Shown here in pieces: positions 1 through 6,977 of a stretch of DNA of 64,000 bases. Where the stretch lies: assembly GCF_900107935.1 (NCBI RefSeq), contig NZ_FNVG01000007.1, positions 62,001-126,000 of the forward strand. Reading direction: 5' to 3'. The notes beneath the pieces are model-generated. The model ran no database searches and had not been told where the DNA came from. It saw only the letters and a list, made by a program, of their open reading frames with translations. Source of the DNA: Vibrio hangzhouensis (GTDB taxonomy: Bacteria; Pseudomonadota; Gammaproteobacteria; Enterobacterales; Vibrionaceae). Each line of letters begins with the position of its first letter. Within the stretch, counting starts at the first letter, position 1. The position numbers and the translations under genes were made by a program.

Positions 1-89
1 TGGTGAAAATCTATGCGTGGTATGACAATGAAATGGGCTATGCAACGCGCACGGCTGAATTGGTTCGTAAAGTCGGTCTGGCGGGGTAA
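1..89 (+). CDS. Glyceraldehyde-3-phosphate dehydrogenase, C-terminal end (partial)
   Basis: Only the last 29 or so codons are in the window; the frame runs in from the left edge and stops at TAA 87-89. The visible end reads VKIYAWYDNEMGYATRTAEL, the canonical C-terminus of GAPDH. The position two genes upstream of arsJ suggests the ArsJ-associated paralogue rather than glycolytic gapA. In that known system GAPDH uses arsenate in place of phosphate to form 1-arseno-3-phosphoglycerate, which ArsJ exports. The family call is certain; the paralogue assignment is inferred from context. Confidence 0.85.
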   Translation, partial: VKIYAWYDNEMGYATRTAELVRKVGLAG

Positions 90-91
90 TA

Positions 92-586
92 ATGATGCAT
101 CCAACATGGGAACTTAATGTAGATAACGCTGCACTAGTGCTAACGCCTTGTCCTGGAACGAAAGGCACTTCACTAGATGAGTCATTGGCACAACTGAAAG
201 AGCAAGGGGTGACCATTATTGTTACAGCTCTGGATGAGCACGAAATGATCGCCAAAGGTGTATCTGAACTGGGCCAGAAAGCAAAAGCATTAGGCATGAA
301 ATGGTTCCAGACGCCAATTGAAGATGATCAGGCTCCTGGTGAGGATTTTGCCGCAGATTGGAAGACGATTGCTCCAGAACTGCACCAGGCAGTGAACGCA
401 GGGGAAAAGATCGTCATGCACTGCATGGGAGGATCCGGTCGTACTGGTCTCCTGGCGGCCAACCTGTTGCTGGAGAAAGGCTGGGATCTGGAAACCATTC
501 GACGTGAAGTTCAGGCGCTTCGTCCAGGAGCCTTCACCAAACAACCACAGATTGATTATGTGGAGAAGCTAGCCGCTACATTCTAA
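92..586 (+). CDS. CX5R dual-specificity/tyrosine-type phosphatase (CDKN3-like) in ars cluster
   Basis: This 164-residue soluble protein carries the phosphatase signature HCMGGSGRTG, with nucleophile Cys111 and phosphate-binding Arg117 in CX5R spacing. Asp78 or Asp79 in PIEDDQAP could be the general acid. The overall look is that of the cyclin-dependent kinase inhibitor 3 (KAP) branch of dual-specificity phosphatases. It starts two bases after the gap stop codon; ATG92 and ATG95 are both possible starts, with the GGGG at 83-86 as a weak ribosome-binding site. It is probably cotranscribed with gap and is followed by a terminator and arsJ. The substrate is unknown. Because CX5R folds can act as arsenate reductases (eukaryotic Acr2 type), and because the neighbours handle an arseno-phosphoglycerate, a direct role in arsenate detoxification is plausible but unproven. 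Confidence 0.85.
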   Translation: MMHPTWELNVDNAALVLTPCPGTKGTSLDESLAQLKEQGVTIIVTALDEHEMIAKGVSELGQKAKALGMKWFQTPIEDDQAPGEDFAADWKTIAPELHQAVNAGEKIVMHCMGGSGRTGLLAANLLLEKGWDLETIRREVQALRPGAFTKQPQIDYVEKLAATF

Positions 587-595
587 TCACATGGT

Positions 596-623
596 AAAGC
601 CCTCTTGAGAGGGCTTTTGTTTT
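596..623 (+). terminator. Rho-independent terminator between phosphatase gene and arsJ
   Basis: A perfect 9-bp stem (AAAGCCCTC / GAGGGCTTT) with a TTGA loop is followed by TTGTTTT. It lies 10 bases after the phosphatase stop and before arsJ, so arsJ is either reached by read-through or has its own promoter. A TTGACA at 622-627 has no matching -10 box. Confidence 0.8.
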
Positions 624-656
624 GACACACTCATCTTGTTTCTAGGCAGAAGAATT

Positions 657-1877
657 ATGTTGTCTAACCTGAGCAAAAGCGTTCGCCAGTACATGCTGGT
701 TACTTTTAACTACTGGAATTTCACCATTACAGATGGTGCGTTACGCATGCTGGTAGTGCTCTATTTCCATGATCTCGGCTACAGTACACTGGCCATTGCT
801 TCGCTGTTTTTGTTCTATGAGTTTTTCGGAGTGGTGACCAATCTGATAGGAGGTTGGTTAGGGGCTCGTCTGGGGCTGAACCGAACGATGAACATTGGAC
901 TCGGCATGCAGATCTTTGCTTTGCTGATGCTTGCGGTTCCCACGGCGTGGTTGACCATTCCTTGGGTAATGGCGGCGCAGGCGCTATCGGGGATTGCCAA
1001 AGATTTGAACAAAATGAGCGCAAAAAGTGCCATTAAAACTTTGGTCCCGAATGAGCAGCAAGGGGCGCTTTATAAGTGGGTTGCTATTCTCACTGGCTCC
1101 AAGAACGCGCTAAAAGGGGCTGGATTCTTCATTGGTGGTCTGCTGTTGTCAATTTTGGGTTTTCAGTATGCCGTTGCGGCCATGGCGGCCGTGCTGACAC
1201 TGGTATTTATTGGCAGTTTGCTAAGCCTGGAAAGTGATATGGGGAAAGCGAAAGCAAAACCCAAGTTCAGGCATATCTTTTCGAAATCAGAGAGCATTAA
1301 CATTCTATCCGCGGCACGTATGTTCTTGTTTGGCGCTCGTGATGTGTGGTTTGTGGTGGCACTACCGATTTATCTTGGAACGGTATTTGGCTGGGATCAT
1401 ACGTTAGTCGGAGGGTTTCTGGCACTCTGGGTGATCGCCTACGGATTTGTACAGGGTGTCGCACCCAAGATTACAGGCAAAGCGCAAGGGAAAGTCCCAG
1501 ATGGTAGCGCGGCGATGTGGTGGGCACTGGCATTGGCAGTTGTCACGGGGGTTATCGCTTATAGTGTACAGATGCAGTGGTATCCACAAGGGGTGATCGT
1601 CGTTGGGTTACTGATTTTTGGTGCTATCTTTGCGGTCAACTCATCTTTGCACAGTTATCTGATTGTCAGTTATGCCAAAGGTGATGGAGTGTCTATGGAT
1701 GTTGGTTTTTACTATATGGCCAATGCGATGGGGCGTTTAATTGGTACCGTACTCTCTGGGTGGGTTTTCCAAGTGGCTGGCTTAGCCGCTTGCATGTGGG
1801 TATCGTTCGCCTTTTTGGTACTCACGACCATCATTTCTATTCGCCTACCGGGTGCGCCGAAAGCTGTCGCCGAGTAA
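657..1877 (+). CDS. arsJ: ArsJ, MFS-type organoarsenical (1-arseno-3-phosphoglycerate) efflux permease
   Basis: This is a roughly 406-residue inner-membrane protein with about 12 hydrophobic segments and the major facilitator pattern. The N-terminal stretch with NYWNFTITDGALRMLVVLYF and FYEFFGVVTNLIGGWLGARL is characteristic of ArsJ. The known role is export of 1-arseno-3-phosphoglycerate made by the partner GAPDH, giving arsenate resistance without reduction. An upstream in-frame TTG at 636 would add seven residues, but ATG657 gives the N-terminus expected for the family and follows a weak purine-rich site. The neighbours are gap and a phosphatase upstream, and arsR and an Acr3 gene downstream. 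It is the strongest marker of what the cluster does. Confidence 0.92.
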   Translation: MLSNLSKSVRQYMLVTFNYWNFTITDGALRMLVVLYFHDLGYSTLAIASLFLFYEFFGVVTNLIGGWLGARLGLNRTMNIGLGMQIFALLMLAVPTAWLTIPWVMAAQALSGIAKDLNKMSAKSAIKTLVPNEQQGALYKWVAILTGSKNALKGAGFFIGGLLLSILGFQYAVAAMAAVLTLVFIGSLLSLESDMGKAKAKPKFRHIFSKSESINILSAARMFLFGARDVWFVVALPIYLGTVFGWDHTLVGGFLALWVIAYGFVQGVAPKITGKAQGKVPDGSAAMWWALALAVVTGVIAYSVQMQWYPQGVIVVGLLIFGAIFAVNSSLHSYLIVSYAKGDGVSMDVGFYYMANAMGRLIGTVLSGWVFQVAGLAACMWVSFAFLVLTTIISIRLPGAPKAVAE

Positions 1878-1900
1878 CTAATGGTCAAAGGGAAGAGTTA

Positions 1901-1916
1901 ATCGTCAAAAGACGAT
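1901..1916. promoter_or_regulatory. Putative ArsR operator A (perfect inverted repeat)
   Basis: ATCGTC-AAAA-GACGAT is a perfect 6-bp inverted repeat with a 4-bp spacer. It abuts the -35 hexamer of the arsR promoter. The same motif recurs at 1946-1961 and 2375-2390, both also in front of ars genes, so it is the likely ArsR binding site. Confidence 0.75.
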
Positions 1917-1944
1917 TGATTCTTTTTGGGTTCAGACGTACATT
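1916..1944 (+). promoter_or_regulatory. Sigma70-type promoter of arsR
   Basis: TTGATT (1916-1921), a 17-bp spacer and TACATT (1939-1944) form a good sigma70 promoter. The predicted start near 1951 falls inside operator B, and the -35 touches operator A. Both placements fit repression by ArsR. The predicted 5' leader is only about 20 bases. Confidence 0.65.
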
Positions 1945-1945
1945 A

Positions 1946-1961
1946 ATCGTCAAAATACGAT
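1946..1961. promoter_or_regulatory. Putative ArsR operator B
   Basis: ATCGTC-AAAA-TACGAT has the operator A layout with one mismatch in the right arm. It starts 45 bp downstream of operator A, covers the predicted transcription start, and ends 12 bp before the arsR GTG codon. Confidence 0.7.
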
Positions 1962-1973
1962 AAAGGATAGCTT

Positions 1974-2312
1974 GTGACGAATTGTAGTGTTGATAACGCC
2001 GACCTGTTTGAGGCACCTGAACAGCAGTTGGCTCATGAGAAAATGCTTGCCGCACGAGCTAAGGCTTTGTCACACCCGGCGCGTATTCGAATACTAAGGA
2101 TATTGTCTGATCTCGAACGTGCAGGCGGCTGCCTGAACAGCGATCTTGTTTCACAATTAGGTCTCGCTCAATCTACCGTGTCGGAACACCTACGTATTTT
2201 GAAGGTGGCTGGATTTATCAGCGCGGAAGCAATGCCACCGAAGGTGTGTTATCGAATCCAAAGGGAGGCGATCAGTGATTTCTCGGCACAGATCCAGAGC
2301 ACATTCGATTGA
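1974..2312 (+). CDS. arsR: ArsR-family arsenic-responsive repressor
   Basis: This 112-residue winged-helix protein has a recognition helix around QLGLAQSTVSEHLRIL (about residues 61-76). The start is GTG1974, preceded by AAAGGA. ArsR represses ars genes and is released when As(III) binds cysteine thiols. The classical ELCVCDL site is absent. The only cysteines are Cys4, Cys53 and Cys92, one near the N-terminus, one just before the HTH and one in the wing region, so As(III) binding probably uses a separately evolved site. The gene lies between arsJ and acr3 and is preceded by a promoter bracketed by two matching inverted repeats, which suggests autoregulation. Confidence 0.92.
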   Translation: MTNCSVDNADLFEAPEQQLAHEKMLAARAKALSHPARIRILRILSDLERAGGCLNSDLVSQLGLAQSTVSEHLRILKVAGFISAEAMPPKVCYRIQREAISDFSAQIQSTFD

Positions 2313-2339
2313 GTTAATTTATCGGCCAATTTTCATCGG

Positions 2340-2364
2340 AAGTCGGCTAAGCCGGCTTTTCTTA
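2340..2364 (+). terminator. Terminator after arsR
   Basis: An 8-bp stem (AAGTCGGC / GCCGGCTT, one G-T pair) with a TAA loop is followed by TTCTT. It separates arsR from acr3 and lies upstream of operator C, which suggests that acr3 has its own ArsR-controlled promoter. Confidence 0.7.
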
Positions 2365-2374
2365 CCACTTAATT

Positions 2375-2390
2375 ATCGTTACTCGACGAT
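2375..2390. promoter_or_regulatory. Putative ArsR operator C, in front of acr3
   Basis: ATCGTT-ACTC-GACGAT keeps the right arm and five of six left-arm bases of operator A, with the same 4-bp spacing. It lies 20 bp before the acr3 start. No convincing -35/-10 pair is seen around it, so the exact acr3 promoter is unresolved. Confidence 0.65.
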
Positions 2391-2410
2391 TAACGATGCT
2401 GGAGCATAAC

Positions 2411-3460
2411 ATGTCAGAGTTAGCCATCGAGCAACAGAATAAACTCGGCTTCTTAGATAGATTTCTTACTTTATGGATCTTTTTAGCCATGGGAATTGGT
2501 GTCGTATTAGGTGTCACTTTTCCAAGCCAGATTGAGAGCCTAAATGACGCTATGACCGTAGGTAGTACCAATATTCCGTTGGCTATTGGTCTTATTTTAA
2601 TGATGTACCCACCGCTGGCAAAGGTGAATTACGGGCTAATGGGTAAGGTGCTTCAAGATAAAAAAGCCGTCACCTTATCGCTGATCATGAACTGGTTGGT
2701 TGGCCCAGTTCTGATGTTTGTGTTGGCACTGACTTTCCTTGGTGACGAGCCAGGCCTGATGACAGGGGTGATCTTAATCGGTCTTGCACGCTGTATCGCG
2801 ATGGTGCTGGTATGGAATGACATTGGTGGTGGTAATAAAGAGTATGGCGCGGCGTTGGTTGCGCTCAATAGCGTGTTCCAAATCGTAACCTACAGCTTTT
2901 TCGCGTGGCTGTTTATTACAGTACTGCCGCCCAAGCTTGGATTCCAGGGACAAGTCGTCGACATCTCAATGGGAGAGATCGCTGAGAGTGTGATGATCTA
3001 TCTTGGTATTCCCTTCCTGGCAGGCTTTCTGAGTCGCAAAATCCTGGTCGCGAGGAAAGGCGAACAGTGGTACAGCGAGCAATTCATCCCTGCGGTTTCG
3101 CCGATGACATTAATAGCACTGCTTGCCACTATTGTACTGATGTTCAGTCTTAAAGGTGAAATGATCGTTGAATTGCCCATGCAGGTTGTACGCGTGGCGA
3201 TCCCGCTAACGATCTATTTTGTCAGCATGTTTTTCGTGAGCTTTTACATTGCCAGAAAAATGGGCGTCCCTTTTGATAAAAATGCGTCAATTGCCTACAC
3301 CGCCACTGGGAATAATTTCGAACTGGCTATCGCCGTAGCTATAGCCGTGTTTGGCTTGAATTCTCCGGAGGCTTTTGCTGGTGTTATAGGGCCTCTTATC
3401 GAGGTTCCGGTGCTCATCGCTTTGGTGAACTTTACGTTAAAGATGAAATCACGGTACTGA
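2411..3460 (+). CDS. acr3: ACR3-family arsenite efflux transporter
   Basis: This 349-residue inner-membrane protein of the BART superfamily has about ten hydrophobic segments. The family-specific RCIAMVLVWND carries the conserved TM4 cysteine, and GNNFELAIAVAIA carries the conserved TM9 glutamate. Acr3 exports As(III) using the proton gradient. An ATG at 2396 would add five residues, but CTGGAG at 2399-2404 is well placed for ATG2411, and homologues start near this point. The gene is preceded by an ArsR-type operator and followed by a hairpin. No arsenate reductase gene is visible, so arsenite would come from the environment or from a reductase elsewhere. Confidence 0.92.
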   Translation: MSELAIEQQNKLGFLDRFLTLWIFLAMGIGVVLGVTFPSQIESLNDAMTVGSTNIPLAIGLILMMYPPLAKVNYGLMGKVLQDKKAVTLSLIMNWLVGPVLMFVLALTFLGDEPGLMTGVILIGLARCIAMVLVWNDIGGGNKEYGAALVALNSVFQIVTYSFFAWLFITVLPPKLGFQGQVVDISMGEIAESVMIYLGIPFLAGFLSRKILVARKGEQWYSEQFIPAVSPMTLIALLATIVLMFSLKGEMIVELPMQVVRVAIPLTIYFVSMFFVSFYIARKMGVPFDKNASIAYTATGNNFELAIAVAIAVFGLNSPEAFAGVIGPLIEVPVLIALVNFTLKMKSRY

Positions 3461-3472
3461 TGTGGCTGGATC

Positions 3473-3497
3473 GCGGAGTTTAAGCGCTCCGCTTTTT
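3473..3497 (+). terminator. Terminator after acr3
   Basis: GCGGAG (3473-3478) pairs with CTCCGC (3487-3492) and is followed by TTTTT. It lies between acr3 and the convergent diguanylate cyclase gene. Confidence 0.6.
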
Positions 3498-3514
3498 GAT
3501 GTTGATTCAGGGGA

Positions 3515-4366
3515 TCAGTCCTGCAGCGTTTTCAATTTAACGGCGCGTTTATCATGCTTGTTCTGGTACATTTGTAGATCCGCTTTTTTCAAAGTGTGGC
3601 GCAGACTGGCCTGAAACTCGCAGTAGCCAATGCTATGACAGAGAGTGGGGTAGGTTTGAAAATTACGGGTAAATAAGACTTTGAGTTTTGTCAGCGCATC
3701 TTGAAGCTGTGATTCATCACTATGGTGAGTTAACACCACAAATTCGTCACCGCCGTAGCGAACCAAAATATCGTTATCACCGAAACTTTGCTTTAGACAG
3801 CGAGCAAAGCGCAATAACACCATGTCACCTTCACTGTGACCTCGATTGTCGTTAATCTGTTTAAAATTATCCAGATCGATCACCACACAAAACCCCTGAT
3901 TCCATTGAACCGAGCTCAAGTACGCCAGATTATGCAGTTTGGTCAAAGGATCGGTGTAGGCTTTTTTCTCAAAAAACTTGGCTTCCTGATGCAGCTCAGA
4001 GACATCAAAGCTGGTGGTATAGATAAACGTCTCATCATCAATTTCAACCCTGAATTTCAAAACATTGTAGTAGTAGGTGCGATGAAGATGACGAAACTTG
4101 ATGATCTTAGGTACGCACTGTCCCGAATTAAGTTGTTGCAGGTCGACGTCGTAACACTCTTTAAGCATGCTACCGACGTTTTCAGGAACTTTCTGAACCA
4201 GTTGGTCCGTGCTCATGCCAATGGGATTAATATCAGTATACTGTCTCAGCCATGCGGTGAATTTGTCATTGATGTACAAGTACTCGTGCTGCGCATTTCT
4301 AATAGAAAGAAAACCAGGAAAGTGACGAAACAACTGGTTCGCCTGATGATACGTCAAATCTGTCAC
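3515..4366 (-). CDS. PAS-GGDEF diguanylate cyclase
   Basis: The protein has about 283 residues. Residues 1-130 look like a PAS sensor (IRNAQHEYLYINDKF onward), and the C-terminal half is a GGDEF domain with the intact motif RYGGDEFVVL. It should make c-di-GMP from two GTP. The inhibitory I-site RxxD that normally precedes GGDEF is replaced by GDND, so product inhibition through that site is not expected. No membrane segment is seen, so it is probably cytoplasmic. The start is GTG4366, with TTG4372 two codons upstream as an alternative; both follow a GAGTGAG-like site. It is transcribed away from a PilZ gene, a likely c-di-GMP receptor. Confidence 0.85.
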   Translation of the reverse strand: MTDLTYHQANQLFRHFPGFLSIRNAQHEYLYINDKFTAWLRQYTDINPIGMSTDQLVQKVPENVGSMLKECYDVDLQQLNSGQCVPKIIKFRHLHRTYYYNVLKFRVEIDDETFIYTTSFDVSELHQEAKFFEKKAYTDPLTKLHNLAYLSSVQWNQGFCVVIDLDNFKQINDNRGHSEGDMVLLRFARCLKQSFGDNDILVRYGGDEFVVLTHHSDESQLQDALTKLKVLFTRNFQTYPTLCHSIGYCEFQASLRHTLKKADLQMYQNKHDKRAVKLKTLQD

Positions 4367-4736
4367 TGCCAAATCTCACTCTGAGTAAGCCCGATTTTCT
4401 GCTGGCTGAAAAACGGTGGGTGTTGTTATCGTTTGGCTGCTGTTTCTATCATAGCTGATTAATAAGAACCGTGATGCTTATCATTCTGTGAATTATGGGC
4501 AAAAAAGAATGACTTACTTCTCAATTCTGAGACGTATTGAAAAAATAGAGAACGAAAATGAACGTAGTTTAGCGAAGAGGGCGCAATTTTTGTTCCTTTA
4601 ATGAGCTATGAAGCTTTTTTAGATCCCACTTTTAGCATTATCTGTAATGAGTTTAATGACAAAGTGTGGGTGGTAATTGCATGGAGACGACAAATCAGGT
4701 GTAATTTACCTTCGGTAAAACAAAGGAATGCAGTCG
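4367..4736. other. Intergenic region between divergent GGDEF and PilZ genes
   Basis: This AT-rich stretch of about 370 bases should hold the divergent promoters. A 30-codon ORF (4509-4601) and an ORF starting at ATG4601 share a TAATG, but neither has a clear ribosome-binding site or recognisable product. No strong hairpin was identified. Confidence 0.4.
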
Positions 4737-5387
4737 ATGAAACCGGGACAGAAACAAGAGGCTTGTTATCGTTTTTTAAAGCCAGGCATGAAGCTCAGTT
4801 TGTCACTGGCAGAGGATGAACAGGTTAAAGGGATACCAACCTCTCTGATCGGGTTTAAGCCCAGTGAATTTATTGTTCTGGATGTTTCGGACATCGAAAA
4901 GGAAACACTTGAAGCCCTGGGGCAGAATGAGATCATCGTCAGGGGATTAACGGACAGCAGTTTTGGTCATGTTGTTGCATTCCGATCTCATTTTGTCGCT
5001 CTAACAGACACGCCAATTCATCAACTCTATGTCTCCCCGCCTGAAGAGTTTATTTCGAAGCCTATTCGGGAGCATTCAAGATACAAGATTTCCGTGCCAT
5101 GTTCTGTCTCATTTGGAGACGACGTCATCGAAGGTATAGTGAGGGATTTCTCTGTTTCTGGCTGCGGAATTTATACCACCGATGAGCATGAATTTATCAA
5201 AGGGCTGCCCTTGAGGATCGAATGTGAATTGAATCGTTTCTTACCCATCGGTATTCAATATGAAGTGGTCAGTGTGAAAAAACATGAAAAAGGCACGTTG
5301 ATTGGTATCCGGTTTACCCGTCATGTGGTGCTATCTAACGCATTGAAGATGATGCTGGCAGAGTGGTCACTAAAATTAGTCCATTAA
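4737..5387 (+). CDS. PilZ-domain c-di-GMP-binding protein (YcgR-like)
   Basis: This soluble 216-residue protein has an N-terminal YcgR-like domain (about 1-110) and a C-terminal PilZ domain. The c-di-GMP-binding motifs are present: RxxxR as REHSRYK and DxSxxG as DFSVSGCG. Such proteins bind c-di-GMP and adjust flagellar motor or surface functions; the specific target here is unknown. ATG4728 is also in frame, but AAAGGA at 4722-4727 touches it directly and is properly spaced for ATG4737. The gene sits divergent to a diguanylate cyclase gene and is followed by a small terminator. Confidence 0.88.
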   Translation: MKPGQKQEACYRFLKPGMKLSLSLAEDEQVKGIPTSLIGFKPSEFIVLDVSDIEKETLEALGQNEIIVRGLTDSSFGHVVAFRSHFVALTDTPIHQLYVSPPEEFISKPIREHSRYKISVPCSVSFGDDVIEGIVRDFSVSGCGIYTTDEHEFIKGLPLRIECELNRFLPIGIQYEVVSVKKHEKGTLIGIRFTRHVVLSNALKMMLAEWSLKLVH

Positions 5388-5390
5388 AGC

Positions 5391-5411
5391 AAGTGAGTGC
5401 TCACTTTTTGG
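5391..5411 (+). terminator. Likely terminator after PilZ gene
   Basis: AAGTGA-GTGC-TCACTT followed by TTTGG, a 6-bp stem just after the stop codon. The stem is short, so confidence is moderate. Confidence 0.5.
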
Positions 5412-5503
5412 CTAACTAACTAACAAGCCTTTTTCTTCACTTAGCTCAGGGTGTAAACTGTGCTATATAAAGAACAGAATTTCTCGATGGAATATTCCGG
5501 TTT

Positions 5504-5785
5504 ATGCGTATTTTTACACTTGTGTTGCTTGTTGTCTTTTCTTGGTTGCAATACACCCTTTGGTTTGGAAAAAACGGCATTAATGATTTCAGCCAGGTAG
5601 AAGCTGAGATTCAGGTTCAACAACAGGTGAATGGTAATCTGCAAACCCGCAATGATGAAATGTTTGCGGAAATTGATGACCTTCGACAGGGGCTCGATGC
5701 GATTGAAGAGCGGGCCAGACATGAACTAGGAATGATTCAAGAGGGAGAGACCTTCTATCGTATCATAGGTGAGGAAAACCAATGA
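5504..5785 (+). CDS. ftsB: Cell division protein FtsB
   Basis: This 93-residue bitopic membrane protein has a hydrophobic N-terminus (residues 3-20), a coiled coil rich in E, Q and D (about 29-70), and the C-terminal family segment [18 protein letters not shown]. FtsB forms a complex with FtsL and FtsQ that links early and late division proteins and activates FtsWI. Its stop codon overlaps the ispD start (ATGA), the usual gammaproteobacterial arrangement, and it opens the ftsB-to-rpoS block. The length matches the family. Confidence 0.95.
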   Translation: MRIFTLVLLVVFSWLQYTLWFGKNGINDFSQVEAEIQVQQQVNGNLQTRNDEMFAEIDDLRQGLDAIEERARHELGMIQEGETFYRIIGEENQ

Positions 5786-6489
5786 TCCCTGAACAACACC
5801 CCATTATTGCTATTGTACCTGCCGCTGGTGTCGGTAGCCGAATGCAGGCCGATAAGCCGAAGCAATACCTGAACGTTCATGGCAAAACCATTCTTGAGCA
5901 TACCGTTGACAGATTGTTGGCGCATCCTAGCGTGCAGAGTGTGGTAGTTGCAGTGAGCGACAACGATCCTTATTTCACGGGTTTGACCTTTTCTTCGGAT
6001 AAGCCTGTGGTGAGAGTACCCGGAGGTACGGAACGTGCGGACTCAGTGCTATCTGCGGTGACCTATGTCAAAGACCGGGTACCGAACGCCTGGTGCTTGG
6101 TTCACGATGCTGCCAGACCGTGTATTACTTTAGCGGACATAACCAAGCTGATTTACGAAGTCAGTACTCACCCAGTCGGTGGCATTCTTGCTGCTCCGGT
6201 TAAAGACACCATGAAACGGGCGAATGACGCGAATGGCATTGACCACACGGTCGATCGAACAGGTCTCTGGCATGCGCTCACTCCGCAAATGTTCAAGGCA
6301 GAATTGCTGCATAGCGTTCTTACTGACGGACTTTCTGAAGGCATTGCAATTACCGATGAAGCCTCCGCTGTAGAATGGGCTGGATTGTCTCCCTTGTTGG
6401 TCGAGGGGCGCAGCGACAATATTAAAATTACTCGCCCAGAAGATTTGGCGCTGGCCGAGTTCTATTTGAATAACGAGGAACAACAATGA
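5782..6489 (+). CDS. ispD: 2-C-methyl-D-erythritol 4-phosphate cytidylyltransferase
   Basis: This 235-residue cytoplasmic enzyme of the MEP isoprenoid pathway transfers CMP from CTP to MEP. The nucleotide-binding start [11 protein letters not shown] and the motif VHDAARPC are characteristic. It overlaps ftsB upstream and ispF downstream by four bases each (ATGA), which implies translational coupling. The next enzymatic step in the pathway but one, IspF, is encoded immediately downstream. Confidence 0.97.
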   Translation: MIPEQHPIIAIVPAAGVGSRMQADKPKQYLNVHGKTILEHTVDRLLAHPSVQSVVVAVSDNDPYFTGLTFSSDKPVVRVPGGTERADSVLSAVTYVKDRVPNAWCLVHDAARPCITLADITKLIYEVSTHPVGGILAAPVKDTMKRANDANGIDHTVDRTGLWHALTPQMFKAELLHSVLTDGLSEGIAITDEASAVEWAGLSPLLVEGRSDNIKITRPEDLALAEFYLNNEEQQ

Positions 6490-6965
6490 GAATAGGTCAC
6501 GGCTTTGATGTACATAAATTTGGTGGAGAAGGACCTGTAATTATTGGTGGCGTTGCCATTCCCTTTGAGAAAGGACTGATCGCGCATTCTGACGGTGACG
6601 TGGCATTGCATGCCCTCTGCGATGCTTTACTCGGGGCCATTGCCGCAGGCGACATTGGCCGTCACTTTCCAGATACGGATGATGAGTGGAAAGGGGCTGA
6701 CAGTCGAGCTCTGCTTCGTGACGTATATGGTAAAGTAAAATCAAAAGGTTATGAGTTGGTCAATGCGGACATTACCATCATGGCTCAAGCTCCTAAAATG
6801 GCTCCACATATTGATGATATGTGTCAGGTGATAGCCGAGGATCTTGAAACGGACCTGGGCAATATTAATGTGAAAGCAACAACAACTGAAAGGCTCGGAT
6901 TTACAGGACGTAAAGAAGGCATCGCCACGGAAGCCGTGGTTCTGATCAGCAAAATTTCGTCTTAA
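6486..6965 (+). CDS. ispF: 2-C-methyl-D-erythritol 2,4-cyclodiphosphate synthase
   Basis: This 159-residue protein of the standard family length forms the cyclic diphosphate MEcPP with loss of [14 protein letters not shown] supplies the metal-binding Asp and His, and [19 protein letters not shown] is the family signature. The enzyme normally acts as a trimer in the cytoplasm. It overlaps ispD by four bases and is followed 12 bases later by truD. Confidence 0.97.
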   Translation: MRIGHGFDVHKFGGEGPVIIGGVAIPFEKGLIAHSDGDVALHALCDALLGAIAAGDIGRHFPDTDDEWKGADSRALLRDVYGKVKSKGYELVNADITIMAQAPKMAPHIDDMCQVIAEDLETDLGNINVKATTTERLGFTGRKEGIATEAVVLISKISS

Positions 6966-6977
6966 ATAGGCATTATC

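Noticed and set aside
622..657. TTGACA at 622-627 as an arsJ promoter
   Set aside because: No -10 hexamer at 16-18 bp spacing, and the predicted start would fall at or past the start codon.
4509..4819. 30-codon ORF followed by a 72-codon ORF sharing TAATG, upstream of the PilZ gene
   Set aside because: Neither has a good ribosome-binding site, the second overlaps the PilZ gene in another frame, and no family is recognisable; probably chance.
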